64,000 nucleotides of DNA, from positions 6,746 to 70,745 of the forward strand of contig CAZMSC010000005.1 in the NCBI GenBank assembly GCA_964568845.1, written 5' to 3'. This DNA comes from DTBU01 sp964568845 (GTDB lineage: Archaea > Thermoproteota > CALKCG01 > B24). Under the pieces are notes generated by a model, which had not been told where the DNA came from, made no database searches, and was given only the letters and a program-made list of their open reading frames with translations. The position numbers and the translations under genes are program-made. Below, in pieces: positions 9,266 through 18,544 of this stretch. Position 1 is the first letter of the stretch. Every line of letters starts with the position of its first letter.

Positions 9266-10090
9266 ATGAATGTAGGTAAGATGTTAAGGTTTAGGAGGTT
9301 ATTCACCCGTGGTAGAAGCGTGATAGTTGCAATAGACCACGGATCCTACTGGGGTTATATAGCTGGTCTTGAGAATCCAAACCGTGTAGTTGAAAAATTG
9401 AGCGAGAGCTGTGCCGACGCCGTAGCCGCGACGCCTTTTACGTTGAAGAGGATATGCGATTCTATGGGAAATCTGGCGGCTGTGGCTAGAGTCGATAGTA
9501 GCGTGACTGTGTATGACGATATGGAGAATGACATGCCGATTACAACAGTAGAACACCTGGTTGCTATGGGGGTTGATGCCGCCATGACTATGTGCTACTT
9601 TGGAGGAATACGTTCGTCTGAGCAGCAGAGGAAGCTGGGAATGCTTGCAACAGAATGTGAAAAATTCGGTCTACCGTTAATAGTTGAAGCGCTTCCGGCT
9701 AAACTAATAGATTACCACTTCAACCGGGAAAAAGCCCGTGGAAAGGCTCTAACTGATTTCATAACACTTGAAGATTTGCTTATTGTAAGTAGAGTAAGTG
9801 CAGAGCTTGGAGCAGATGCTATTAAAACTTACTTTTTAGGGTCTGTAGATGAGTATAGGAAGGTTGTTGAAAATGCCCGCGTGCCGATACTAGTCCTCGG
9901 AGGACCTAGAGTTAAAACGTTTGAAGAATACTTGGAGATTGTTAGAAAAGCTATGGACGCCGGAGCTAAGGGGGTTGTAGTTGGTAGAAACGTATGGCAG
10001 AGGGAGGATATTAAAAGCGCTATAAAGGCAATATGTGCAATAGTACATGAAGATAAAGATGTCGAATACGCTCGAAGACTTCTAGAGTAA
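9266..10090 (+). CDS. Class I (DeoC/FbaB-type) aldolase
   Basis: The frame is open from 9230, but homologues begin close to the GK-x-x-R motif, so I prefer the ATG at 9266 (274 residues). It has IVAIDHG (Asp36-His37 counted from 9230), the Schiff-base lysine candidate in GADAIKTYF (Lys199 on that count) and the phosphate-binding end LVLGGPRV plus GVVVGRNVW. This is the archaeal class I fructose-bisphosphate aldolase/LsrF fold. The substrate could be fructose-1,6-bisphosphate or another ketose phosphate made in this island. It follows the transporter by a short T-rich spacer. Confidence 0.75.
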   Translation: MNVGKMLRFRRLFTRGRSVIVAIDHGSYWGYIAGLENPNRVVEKLSESCADAVAATPFTLKRICDSMGNLAAVARVDSSVTVYDDMENDMPITTVEHLVAMGVDAAMTMCYFGGIRSSEQQRKLGMLATECEKFGLPLIVEALPAKLIDYHFNREKARGKALTDFITLEDLLIVSRVSAELGADAIKTYFLGSVDEYRKVVENARVPILVLGGPRVKTFEEYLEIVRKAMDAGAKGVVVGRNVWQREDIKSAIKAICAIVHEDKDVEYARRLLE

Positions 10091-10114
10091 GTGATTACTA
10101 ATCGATTTTAGAAT

Positions 10115-10822
10115 CTACTCGAAAATCATGGCTAAAGCTCTACATGGACCACCATCAGCGTCTTTAAACGCTATCGGCGCATAGATAAAGTAAGCCCTCC
10201 GACTTCTTCTACCGTCTAGCACCAAGTCTAGATTCGTTAAAGACTCTATGAGTACTATACCGGCACCGAGTAGGATACGGTGGGTTCTAGCTGGCGACCC
10301 TTTAACCGCCACTGGTCCGTGTCCGGGTAATTGCCCATCCCAACCACCAACGCTTAACGTATCAACTCCGAGGGCTTTTACCTTTTTCTCAACCAAGTAT
10401 TCAGCGGTCTCCTCTACCACGTATGGCCATTCGAAAAGGTACTCTGGGTTAAATCCGAGCTTCTTACCCCATCCAGTGTGAAGCATTAAAACGTCTCTAG
10501 GCTTTATCTCATCCTCATAAGCTTTGATATCGTTAACGGTTATAGCCTCTCCGGGCCTCTTGTATGAGAGGTCTATTGTTAAGCCTTCACCGGCGAATGC
10601 ATCTATCGGCATTTGATCGACAGACTTCCCATCAACAATAAAATGCAGAGGTGCATCGACGTGCGTACCGCTATGTGTGGTCATTTGCCGAATAATATGC
10701 ATAGTGCTTCCGTCACGCGCAGCGTTACTTAACATCTCATATAGAAGATTTGGCTGAGTAGGCCATAAAGGCATACAATTGTACAGTACCTGGCTTAAAT
10801 CAATTATTTTAACTGGCTTCAT
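10115..10822 (-). CDS. Cyclase-family (kynurenine-formamidase-like) metal hydrolase
   Basis: The 235-residue protein has the family metal motif HSGTHVDAPLHF with His50, His54, Asp56 and His60, and a GVDTLS segment further on. Members are Zn- or Mn-dependent hydrolases of cyclic or formamide compounds, including kynurenine formamidase and isatin hydrolase. Length is normal for the family. The substrate cannot be named, and no tryptophan-degradation genes are nearby. It is convergent with the aldolase and tandem with the HAD phosphatase. Confidence 0.85.
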   Translation of the reverse strand: MKPVKIIDLSQVLYNCMPLWPTQPNLLYEMLSNAARDGSTMHIIRQMTTHSGTHVDAPLHFIVDGKSVDQMPIDAFAGEGLTIDLSYKRPGEAITVNDIKAYEDEIKPRDVLMLHTGWGKKLGFNPEYLFEWPYVVEETAEYLVEKKVKALGVDTLSVGGWDGQLPGHGPVAVKGSPARTHRILLGAGIVLIESLTNLDLVLDGRRSRRAYFIYAPIAFKDADGGPCRALAMIFE

Positions 10823-10878
10823 ATAAATCGTTTCAACTATTCACGTAAACCCAAATTATACTTTTCTACAAACGAATG

Positions 10879-11538
10879 CTACTCCACCGTTAAGCTCTTC
10901 AACAGATCTTTTAAATTTTCTACTATCATATCAGGGTGTGAATTCTCAAGCTCCTCTCTAGATGTGGCTCCCGTTAAAACGGCAACTGTGAATACATCAG
11001 CTGCTTTGCCTGCTTCAACATCGTACACAGTATCGCCTACATATATGGCTTCATAAGGTTTCACGCTTAATCTTCTAATGGCTTCTTCAACCATATCTGG
11101 ATGTGGCTTCCCCCTCTTAACGTCTTCGGAACCGATTACAACATCTACGTAACCTAGTAGGTTGGTTAGATTTAACACTTCAACTACAAGCCTCCGTGGG
11201 TTTGAAGAAGCCACGGCAATATCTAAACCCATCTCTTTAAATCCTTTAAGAGCCTCTGCTACCCCTACGATCGGCTTGACCAAGCTTAAACAATTCTCCA
11301 TGAATATTCTATCTTTAAGCTCAGCAAATCGAATAGCATCCCCAGCTTTGTCGGGTGGTAGAAAAGCCTTAGCCATATCATGACTCGACTTACCGAATTC
11401 AGACTTTATCTTGCTTTCTGAAACACAGACGCCTAGCATCTCAGCCGCCTTAGACCATGCTTTCAAATGTGCTTCCGAAGAATCTACGAGAGTACCATCC
11501 ATATCAAGCACTATTGCTTTAAACTTCAAAGCTGACAT
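10879..11538 (-). CDS. HAD-family phosphatase / beta-phosphoglucomutase-like
   Basis: The 219-residue protein has HAD motif I at LDMDGTLVDSS (Asp12 nucleophile, Asp14), motif II in VASSNP, the lysine of motif III in KRGKPHPDM, and motif IV at GDTVYDVEAG. A helical cap lies between residues about 18 and 85, as in phosphoglycolate phosphatase and beta-phosphoglucomutase. It may dephosphorylate or isomerise a sugar phosphate. Because RuBisCO is 1.7 kb away, a phosphoglycolate-salvage role is possible but not shown by the sequence. Confidence 0.8.
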   Translation of the reverse strand: MSALKFKAIVLDMDGTLVDSSEAHLKAWSKAAEMLGVCVSESKIKSEFGKSSHDMAKAFLPPDKAGDAIRFAELKDRIFMENCLSLVKPIVGVAEALKGFKEMGLDIAVASSNPRRLVVEVLNLTNLLGYVDVVIGSEDVKRGKPHPDMVEEAIRRLSVKPYEAIYVGDTVYDVEAGKAADVFTVAVLTGATSREELENSHPDMIVENLKDLLKSLTVE

Positions 11539-11641
11539 CTGAAATCGTATTATAGCAACTACGGCTATAAAAATCCGTTGAAATTCGCAACAGTAGACGC
11601 GTTGTCTCCGTTTGAAGTCCAGTCTTAGTAGGGGCTCTAAG

Positions 11642-13090
11642 CTATACTACCTTAGCTAGGTTTTCAATCAATTTAACATACTTATCCAGTAGCTTCGAAT
11701 ATTTTACATGGTTTTCCATATTCGGCTTAAACCGCTCCCTTATCTTAACCACTTTACTCACTATCTCCTCTATTTCTCCCCCTATACAGCCCCACATAGC
11801 TAATATAGCCGAGCCAACCGCAGAATTAGGCTCTTCAACTACGTAAACGTCTTTACCTGAAACGTCGGCTATTATGCTCATAAATAGGTCATTTCTAGAA
11901 GCGCCTCCGCTCACCCTAAGATCATATACCTCGATCTTCGTCACCTCCTCCACAGCATCCAGCATAAGTTTAAGCGCTAGAGCAGACCCCTCCAACATGC
12001 TTCTAAAAATAACACCCGGGTTTGCTGTGATTTCTGAAAGCCCAATGAAAAATCCCCTGACACTAGGATATGTCTTTGGCACCCTCACACCATACCACTC
12101 TGTACACGCAATTAGACCTTCGCAACCCGGTGGGATCTTCCTAGCCATATCAGTGAGCTCTATAAGGTTTTTACCTAAAAGTCCACTCATAGTGTCTAAA
12201 GCCGTTGTCCCTGCGTTTGTAAACCCTCCCGCTAGGAACAAATCGTTAACGTATGTTTTGTAGTAGAATCGCTGAAAGGCGTCTGGTACGGGTTTATCGA
12301 CGACCACGTGAACTGTTAAAGCCGTACCGATTGTTGCATTTGCCTGCCCGGCTTTTATGGCTCCTGAAGTTATATCTCCGGCGCTTGCATCTGTAACCCC
12401 ATTTATCACAGGTATTCCACTCGGTAAGCCAGCTTCCACGCTTGCATTCTCCGTCACATAGCCCACTACTGAGCCTATGGGCTTCAACTCAGGCATGAAG
12501 TCGACTGGTACGTCTACGTCTTCATATGCCTCTTCAAGGTACTTTAAACAGTCTAAAAGTGCGTGAGATTTTCCAGCGGTGTTACTAGATGATGCAAATA
12601 GCCCAGTCAATCTGTAGACTATGTAGTCACTTTCATGGAGTATCTTGTAAATCCTTCTGTAGAATTCGCAACTCTTCTTCATCCACATTATTTTAGGCAG
12701 AACCAGCTGAGGTGTTATTGGGAGAAAACTTTCAAATTCACGCGCTTTAGAGCTGGATCTTCTAAGCTCTTCCGCCTCCGCTACAGCTCTGCTATCATTA
12801 TACATTACAAGGCTGTGTAGGGGAGTACCCTTATCATCTACTGGCACAATCGTGCCACTTGTAGCGTCAACGCAAACACCTTCAACTTTATCTTTAAGTT
12901 TAAGCCTCTTTAAACTGTCACATACTCTCCTCCAAAGCGACAGCGGATCACGCTCTACAAACCCATCTCTAGGCTGATTTATCAGGTCGTAAACTGGCGT
13001 TGAAACCTCTTCTTCGATATTTCCCTCATCACTTAAAACGACCGCTTTAATATTCTTAGTACCTATGTCTAAACCTAGGAAATACCTCAT
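11642..13090 (-). CDS. FGGY-family carbohydrate kinase (first copy)
   Basis: The 482-residue protein has the N-terminal phosphate-1 loop GLDIGTKNIKAV (residues 5-16), a candidate catalytic Asp234 in INGVTDASAGD, and the C-terminal ATP-binding segment VSGGASRND followed by GSAILA. FGGY kinases phosphorylate xylulose, ribulose, glycerol, fuculose and related polyols. The substrate cannot be fixed. It differs clearly in sequence from the second FGGY kinase at 16747, so two different sugars are likely. It is divergent from RuBisCO, so control may be shared. Confidence 0.88.
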   Translation of the reverse strand: MRYFLGLDIGTKNIKAVVLSDEGNIEEEVSTPVYDLINQPRDGFVERDPLSLWRRVCDSLKRLKLKDKVEGVCVDATSGTIVPVDDKGTPLHSLVMYNDSRAVAEAEELRRSSSKAREFESFLPITPQLVLPKIMWMKKSCEFYRRIYKILHESDYIVYRLTGLFASSSNTAGKSHALLDCLKYLEEAYEDVDVPVDFMPELKPIGSVVGYVTENASVEAGLPSGIPVINGVTDASAGDITSGAIKAGQANATIGTALTVHVVVDKPVPDAFQRFYYKTYVNDLFLAGGFTNAGTTALDTMSGLLGKNLIELTDMARKIPPGCEGLIACTEWYGVRVPKTYPSVRGFFIGLSEITANPGVIFRSMLEGSALALKLMLDAVEEVTKIEVYDLRVSGGASRNDLFMSIIADVSGKDVYVVEEPNSAVGSAILAMWGCIGGEIEEIVSKVVKIRERFKPNMENHVKYSKLLDKYVKLIENLAKVV

Positions 13091-13230
13091 ATTAAATCAG
13101 ACACCTCTAAAAGTAACTTTCCTCCAGTCTAGAATTAATAATTTCTCCCCAACATTGTGGATGGAGACTTAATGTAGTCGAAGTAGAGACCCTGCAGACT
13201 TCCAGCCGCAGATTACCTATAAAATCAGGT

Positions 13231-13253
13231 TTTTATATTAGTCGGACTAATAT
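13231..13253. promoter_or_regulatory. RuBisCO promoter with overlapping 19-bp palindrome
   Basis: A TATA-like TTTTATATTA (13231-13240) lies about 37 bases before the RuBisCO ATG. Overlapping it, 13235-13253 reads ATATTAGTCGGACTAATAT: two 9-base arms that are exact reverse complements around one central base. A bound regulator there would block TBP or polymerase, so it is a strong operator candidate. The only other near gene is the divergent sugar kinase. Confidence 0.65.
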
Positions 13254-13272
13254 TGTATGGGTGTAATTTTTC

Positions 13273-14619
13273 ATGGGCATGGGGAAAGAATGGTTTGAGG
13301 AGGAATTTTGGATAAAAACCTTCACGGCCAGCGTTGAGGAAGTAGACCCTGACAGTCACGTTATATGTCTCTATCACATAACGCCGAAGGAGAATGTCAG
13401 CCTTCAAAGTGCTGCGATAAACCTTGCAGCCGAACAGTCAATAGGAACGTGGACAAAAGTCGTAACGATAACTGATAGAGTATTGAAGCTAGCTGGTAAA
13501 GTCTTCCACATGGAGAAGTTGAACGGCGGAGGATTAGCGAAAGTAGCATTCCCTCTAGACTTATTCGATTTAGAAGCCGGCATTTCCCACATGCTTTCAA
13601 TCATAGCTGGCAACCTATTTGGAATAGGCGCTTTAAAAAATGTGAGATTGCTGGACGTGAGTCTACCTAAAGAATACGTTAAGATGTTTAAAGGACCGAA
13701 GTTCGGTATAGAAGGCGTAAGGAAAATAATAGGCACCTATGGAAATCCAAGGCCCCACCTAGGTACGATAATCAAACCTAAAGTAGGTCTTAACCCCGCG
13801 GAGACAGCTAAAGTGGCATATGAAGCTGCCATAGGCGGCGTTGACTTCATAAAAGACGATGAAACGCTTACAAGTCAGAAGTTCAACCAGTTAGAGGAGA
13901 GAGCCTCCCACGTGATGAATGCGCTCGATAAAGTTAAAGAGGAAACCGGTAGAACTGTATTATATGCGGTTGATGTAACAGCCGATTTGAATGTATTATG
14001 GAAGAACGTTGAAACAGCCCTCAGTAATGGTGCCAACTGCATAATGGTAGACGTCCTCTGCACGGGTTACCCTGCTTTAAGGGAGCTGGCGGAGGATCCA
14101 TCTGTTAAAGTTCCAATCCACGTCCACAGATGTCTACACGCCGCTATGACGAGAAACCCCGAGCACGGCATTCACATGCTAGTATTGGCTAAGCTCGTTA
14201 GGCTGGCTGGCGGAGATCAACTGCACACGGGAACAGCTAAGGGTAAGATGGAGAAACCCGGTAGCGGAGCGTTGAAGCAGCTTGAAAACTTCTCCGGTCT
14301 TACTGGAATCCGCTATATGAACGATTTTCTGAGAAGCGACTGGTATGGCCTCAAATCGACATTACCCGTAGCCTCCGGTGGGATACATCCAGCTTTAGTT
14401 TCCGCAAACCTACAACTGCTAGGCTTTCCGGATATTCAGCTGAATGCCGGGGGAGGCATCCATGGGCATCCGATGGGGACCAGAGCTGGTGCAACGGCTA
14501 TGCTACAGGCCATGGAAGCATTTATGAAGAACATCTCCTTGGAAGAGTATGCTAAAGACCACGTTGAGTTACGGAAGGCATTAGAACACTGGGGTACGAA
14601 ATTCCTCTCAGAAGAATGA
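13273..14619 (+). CDS. rbcL: Form III RuBisCO large subunit
   Basis: The 448-residue protein keeps the RuBisCO active site: Lys168 in TIIKPKVGL, the carbamylated Lys194 with Asp196 and Glu197 in FIKDDE, His285 in HVHR, His318 in GGDQLHTGT, the loop-6 Lys325 in GKMEK, Ser368 in ASGGIHP, and GGGIHGHPMG. Length and motifs fit archaeal form III, which converts ribulose-1,5-bisphosphate and CO2 to two 3-phosphoglycerate, usually in nucleotide salvage. Here it lies among sugar kinases and glycosidases, and no AMP phosphorylase or ribose-1,5-bisphosphate isomerase is in the window. The ATG at 13273 gives a very short leader. Confidence 0.95.
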   Translation: MGMGKEWFEEEFWIKTFTASVEEVDPDSHVICLYHITPKENVSLQSAAINLAAEQSIGTWTKVVTITDRVLKLAGKVFHMEKLNGGGLAKVAFPLDLFDLEAGISHMLSIIAGNLFGIGALKNVRLLDVSLPKEYVKMFKGPKFGIEGVRKIIGTYGNPRPHLGTIIKPKVGLNPAETAKVAYEAAIGGVDFIKDDETLTSQKFNQLEERASHVMNALDKVKEETGRTVLYAVDVTADLNVLWKNVETALSNGANCIMVDVLCTGYPALRELAEDPSVKVPIHVHRCLHAAMTRNPEHGIHMLVLAKLVRLAGGDQLHTGTAKGKMEKPGSGALKQLENFSGLTGIRYMNDFLRSDWYGLKSTLPVASGGIHPALVSANLQLLGFPDIQLNAGGGIHGHPMGTRAGATAMLQAMEAFMKNISLEEYAKDHVELRKALEHWGTKFLSEE

Positions 14620-14655
14620 CTCTCATTATTTTTCTCCTTAAAGGAGGCCTGAGTT

Positions 14656-16680
14656 ATGAACGATGTTAAACTATGGTTCGGCGTAGACTATTATCCTGAA
14701 CACTGGCCTGTTGAAAGAAGGGTTTTAGATGCCGATATCATAAGCGGCGCTGGATTTAATGTTGTTAGGCTTGCAGAGTTTGCATGGTGTAGACTTGAAC
14801 CTTCACCAGGCAAGTTCAACTTCCAGTGGCTTGACGATGTTATAGAACTTTTGTCGGCTAAAGGTGTTAAAGCAATATTGGGTACTCCAACAGCGGCTCC
14901 CCCGCCCTGGCTTGTAAAAATCCACCCAGATATTCTGCCAGTGAACTTTAAAGGCTATAGAATGCCCCCTGTCGCTAGAAGACACTACTGTCCAAATAAT
15001 CCAAACTACATTAAAGCTTCTGAGAGGATTGTAGAAGCCATGGCTGAACACTACAAGGATAACCCGAATGTTATAGGGTATCAGATAGATAATGAACTGT
15101 CTCTTGGCGACGAATACTGTTACTGTGAACAATGCATTACACTTTTCAGAAACTGGCTTAAAGGCAAGTATGGATCTATAAGCGAACTTAATAAAGCGTA
15201 TGGAACAATATTTTGGAGCCATGAGTATGGTGATTGGGATGAAATACATCCTCCAACTCCACCATTCGATGAATGCAACCGGGGACTGAGCTTAGACTGG
15301 TTTAGGTTTAGATCAGAGTCTTTTGTGAATTTTCTCAAAATACAGGTACGTATACTGAAGTCTGTAAGCCCCAATAAGAGAGTGACAACGAATCTTATGG
15401 GGCTTTTCCCAGGCATAGACTACTACAATCTTAGTAGAAACTTAGACTTCCCCTCGTGGGATTGCTATCCAAAGTTTAGTAGTCCATATTATGACCCCGC
15501 CTGGATATCCCTGCTTCACGACGCTACTAGATGCATGGGTGTGGGGAACTTCTGGGTCATGGAGCTTCAGGCCGGGCCAACCGATGGTTATGCTGGGAAT
15601 CCGATAGGGGTAACACCTGATCCGGGTGAATTGAGGAAATGGCTTTACCAGTCGATTGCCCATGGGGCTGAAGGCGTCGTCTACTTTAGATACCGGACAG
15701 TGTGCTTCGGCAAAGAGCAGTATTGGCACGGTATTCTAAACCACGATGGTGAAGTGAACCGTAGATATCTGGAGGTGAAGAAGGCTGGTGAAGAGCTGAG
15801 GAAAATCGGTGAAGTCTTAGTCGATGCTGAATATAGGAGTGATGTTGGACTTATATTCTCATACGACTCTCTCTGGGCTACATTGGTCGAAAATAGGTAC
15901 TATAGTACAAGCTACCATGAGCAGGTGTTGAACGCATACAAGGGCTTTTGGAGCCGAGGCGTAAATGTAGATGTAGTACCTCCAGACAGAGACTTTACAA
16001 AATACCGAATACTGTTAGCTCCATTCCTATACTTGACGAGTAAAAATCTTATTGAAAGGCTTAAAAACTATGTAGAGGACGGGGGTTTGCTCATAGCGAC
16101 GGCTAGGACCTCGGTTAAAGATGAATTCAACCGGGTATATTCGAACGGTCTTCCAGGCGAACTTGAAGACTTATTCGGTCTACGGGTGACGGATTATACC
16201 TCCATCCCACCCGGAAGAGAGGCTAAAATATCCACTCAATACGGGTTAATAACGGCTTCAGGTTGGCTGGAAGAATTGACTGTAAAATCCGCCCAAGTCT
16301 TAGGGCTTCATGATTATGAGTGGCTCAAGGGGAAACCCGGTCTAACGGTTAACCATTATGGTAAGGGTTACGCTGTATACGTCGGTTGCTTTCTAACTCA
16401 AGACGCGTCTAAACTGATGGCTGATAAAATCGTCGAAAGGGGGTTGGTTAAACCTCCCGTTGAACTTAGAGGTGAACCAGTTGAACTGGTATCTAAGGAA
16501 GGCCGTGATTACAGACTACTGTTCTTGATAAACCATGATCCAAGAAGTAAAACAGTAGAATTGGACTTCGGCGGCGTCTTAGATGTCAAAAGCATCCTCA
16601 GAGACCTTCATGTAGAAGGTAAAACCGTAAAGCTTACGCTTAACCCGCATGACGTTGAAATACTCTACTTTGAAGATTAG
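14656..16680 (+). CDS. GH42 beta-galactosidase
   Basis: The 674-residue protein starts with the GH42 hallmark DYYPEHWP and has the acid/base Glu147 in YQIDNE, the nucleophile Glu303 in WVMELQAGP, and Cys112, Cys155, Cys157 and Cys160 matching the structural zinc site of thermophilic members. A trimerisation-type domain (about 400-600) and a small C-terminal domain follow. It would release galactose, or a related residue, from beta-linked oligosaccharides. No signal peptide is present, so it acts inside the cell on imported material. The gene starts 36 bases after RuBisCO behind GGAGG, so the two are probably co-transcribed. Confidence 0.93.
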   Translation: MNDVKLWFGVDYYPEHWPVERRVLDADIISGAGFNVVRLAEFAWCRLEPSPGKFNFQWLDDVIELLSAKGVKAILGTPTAAPPPWLVKIHPDILPVNFKGYRMPPVARRHYCPNNPNYIKASERIVEAMAEHYKDNPNVIGYQIDNELSLGDEYCYCEQCITLFRNWLKGKYGSISELNKAYGTIFWSHEYGDWDEIHPPTPPFDECNRGLSLDWFRFRSESFVNFLKIQVRILKSVSPNKRVTTNLMGLFPGIDYYNLSRNLDFPSWDCYPKFSSPYYDPAWISLLHDATRCMGVGNFWVMELQAGPTDGYAGNPIGVTPDPGELRKWLYQSIAHGAEGVVYFRYRTVCFGKEQYWHGILNHDGEVNRRYLEVKKAGEELRKIGEVLVDAEYRSDVGLIFSYDSLWATLVENRYYSTSYHEQVLNAYKGFWSRGVNVDVVPPDRDFTKYRILLAPFLYLTSKNLIERLKNYVEDGGLLIATARTSVKDEFNRVYSNGLPGELEDLFGLRVTDYTSIPPGREAKISTQYGLITASGWLEELTVKSAQVLGLHDYEWLKGKPGLTVNHYGKGYAVYVGCFLTQDASKLMADKIVERGLVKPPVELRGEPVELVSKEGRDYRLLFLINHDPRSKTVELDFGGVLDVKSILRDLHVEGKTVKLTLNPHDVEILYFED

Positions 16681-16746
16681 CGTGGCCTTACATTAGTCAG
16701 AAAGCGAAGCCTTATTTTTTAACAGCCCAATTATGATTAGATCAGT

Positions 16747-18285
16747 ATGAGTCAAATCATAATAGGATTAGATATTGGTACTGGCGGTTGTAAAACCGTA
16801 GCATCCGACGTTGATGGGCGTATCATCGCGGAAGCCTTTGAAGAGTATCAAGTCTACCATCCTCAAATGAACTGGGCTGAGCAAGACCCTGAAGAATGGT
16901 GGAAAGCAGCTCAGCTCGCCTTGAAGAAGATCACTTCTAAAATATCGTCTGAGAGAATAATTGGTATTGGTTTAACGTCTCAAAGAGAGGCATTTGTCCC
17001 GATAGATAAAGCTGGAGAAAAACTCTACAATAGCATAATATGGCTAGATATGAGGGCGATTCCGCAAAAAGATAAAATTGAAAAACTAATCCCCCCTGAG
17101 AGAGTTCTAAAAATAGCTGGTGTCCCAGTTGATCACATTTTCTCAGCCGCGAAGATTCTATGGTTGAAGGATAACCTGCCGAATATATTTCAAAAAATAG
17201 ACAGCATTCTATTCGCTAAAGACTACATAGCGTTTAAACTATGCGGGGTTAAAACCACCGATCGCAGTATGGCCTCACGTACGATGTTGTTCGACATCCA
17301 TAAACTCCAATGGTCTGATGAGATATGTGAACCCTTAGGAATACCCATGGACATACTTCCAGAGGTCAAGGGGTCTTGGGAAGTAGTAGGTGAAGTCGGC
17401 AGCAACGCCTCTGAACAGACCGGTTTACCACAAGGGGTTCCAGTTGTCTCCGGCGGCGGAGACCGCCCCTGCGAGGCATTAGGTGCAGGCGCATATGCAG
17501 AAGGCGATATAAACATAGGCACTGGTACTGGAACGGTTTTTGAAGTCCCCCTCTCCAAGGCTAAGCCGGATCCTAAAGGCTTGATCGACTGCTGTTGCCA
17601 TGTTGTACCGGATACCTGGGAGTATGAAGTGATAATAAATGCGACAGGTGAATCTTTAAGGTGGTTTAGAGATAACTTCGGCTATGAAGAGGTGTATAAG
17701 GCTAGGGAGGAGAACATATCGCCCTACGTACTTTTCGATAGAATTGCGGCAAACGTGTCCCTAGGAGCTGGAGGCCTCCTCTACTATCCATACCTATGGG
17801 GCGCTAGGGCTCCTAAATTCAACCCCCTAGCCAGGTCAGCGTTCATAGGGTTTACACACGCCCATAGAAAGTCCGACTTCATAAGAGCAATACTCGAAGG
17901 TGTCGCTTTCCAATACTCTGAAACTCTGCAGCTCGTCAGAGAGCTTGGAGTAGATGTTAGAAGAATTACCGTGACCGGTGGTGAGGCTAAAAGCAACCTG
18001 TGGAATCAGATAAAGGCTGATGCTCTAGGCATGAGTCTACATGTTCCCGAGGTGCTCGATGCCGCAGCTCTAGGGTCCTGCATACTTGCCAGTGTAGGTG
18101 TAAAAGTATACGCGAACTTTCAAACGGCGGTAGCTCAAATGGTTAGAATACCTAAAACCTACAATCCAAACCCAAAGGCTCATAGCGAGTATACTAAACT
18201 AATTAAAGCCTATCAGAAGGTATACGAACACTACAAGGAATGCTTCAAAATACTGGCTGAGCTATCCACGGCTGAAAACACATAG
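16747..18285 (+). CDS. xylB: FGGY-family kinase, xylulokinase-like (second copy)
   Basis: The 512-residue protein has the ATP phosphate loop GLDIGTGGCKT (7-17), TSQREAF near 78, the candidate catalytic Asp239 in SGGGDRP, and VTGGEAKSN near the C terminus for adenosine. It is closest in plan to xylulokinase, which makes D-xylulose 5-phosphate. Together with the GH42 enzyme and the esterases it suits use of hemicellulose or galactan oligosaccharides. It follows the GH42 gene by 66 bases on the same strand; a T-rich stretch at about 16713 could act as a weak terminator or promoter element. Confidence 0.85.
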   Translation: MSQIIIGLDIGTGGCKTVASDVDGRIIAEAFEEYQVYHPQMNWAEQDPEEWWKAAQLALKKITSKISSERIIGIGLTSQREAFVPIDKAGEKLYNSIIWLDMRAIPQKDKIEKLIPPERVLKIAGVPVDHIFSAAKILWLKDNLPNIFQKIDSILFAKDYIAFKLCGVKTTDRSMASRTMLFDIHKLQWSDEICEPLGIPMDILPEVKGSWEVVGEVGSNASEQTGLPQGVPVVSGGGDRPCEALGAGAYAEGDINIGTGTGTVFEVPLSKAKPDPKGLIDCCCHVVPDTWEYEVIINATGESLRWFRDNFGYEEVYKAREENISPYVLFDRIAANVSLGAGGLLYYPYLWGARAPKFNPLARSAFIGFTHAHRKSDFIRAILEGVAFQYSETLQLVRELGVDVRRITVTGGEAKSNLWNQIKADALGMSLHVPEVLDAAALGSCILASVGVKVYANFQTAVAQMVRIPKTYNPNPKAHSEYTKLIKAYQKVYEHYKECFKILAELSTAENT

Positions 18286-18307
18286 ACCTCATGCTTCAAC
18301 CACATAT

Positions 18308-18328
18308 TTTCCCCCGCTTATGCGGAAA
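18308..18328 (+). terminator. Possible hairpin after xylB
   Basis: TTTCC and CGC pair with GCG and GGAAA around a TTAT loop, with two extra C bases bulged on the left arm. It begins about 25 bases after the kinase stop. Archaea mostly terminate at T-runs, so a terminator role is uncertain. Confidence 0.25.
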
Positions 18329-18330
18329 CT

Positions 18331-18447
18331 GTGTCAGAGTCGATACCCGCAGAAAATCTAGAAACATACTTTAAAGCAGTGAAGAAATACGGAAGAAGCC
18401 CCCTCAGATCACCATTAAAAAAATACTTACTTTCATTGTCAAATTAA
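18331..18447 (+). CDS. Short open frame of unknown status
   Basis: A GTG-started frame encodes 38 residues beginning MSESIPAENLETYFK and ending KKYLLSLSN. The frame stays open upstream as far as the xylB stop region. The composition looks protein-like (amphipathic helix, paired Ser-Pro), but no ribosome-binding site or family is recognised. It may be a remnant of a longer gene or chance. Confidence 0.2.
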   Translation: MSESIPAENLETYFKAVKKYGRSPLRSPLKKYLLSLSN

Positions 18448-18544
18448 TCGTAAATGTTGGACGGGCCACGGGCCGTCAAATATTTACTTAGAAACATGAC
18501 TTACATAGTTTAGCGTTAAGCTTAACGTACACCCTCAACTCTTA

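Noticed and set aside
18460..18477. GC-rich hairpin-like GACGGGCCACGGGCCGTC as a terminator
   Set aside because: The stem has an internal mismatch and almost no loop, lies about 175 bases after xylB, and has no T-run behind it.
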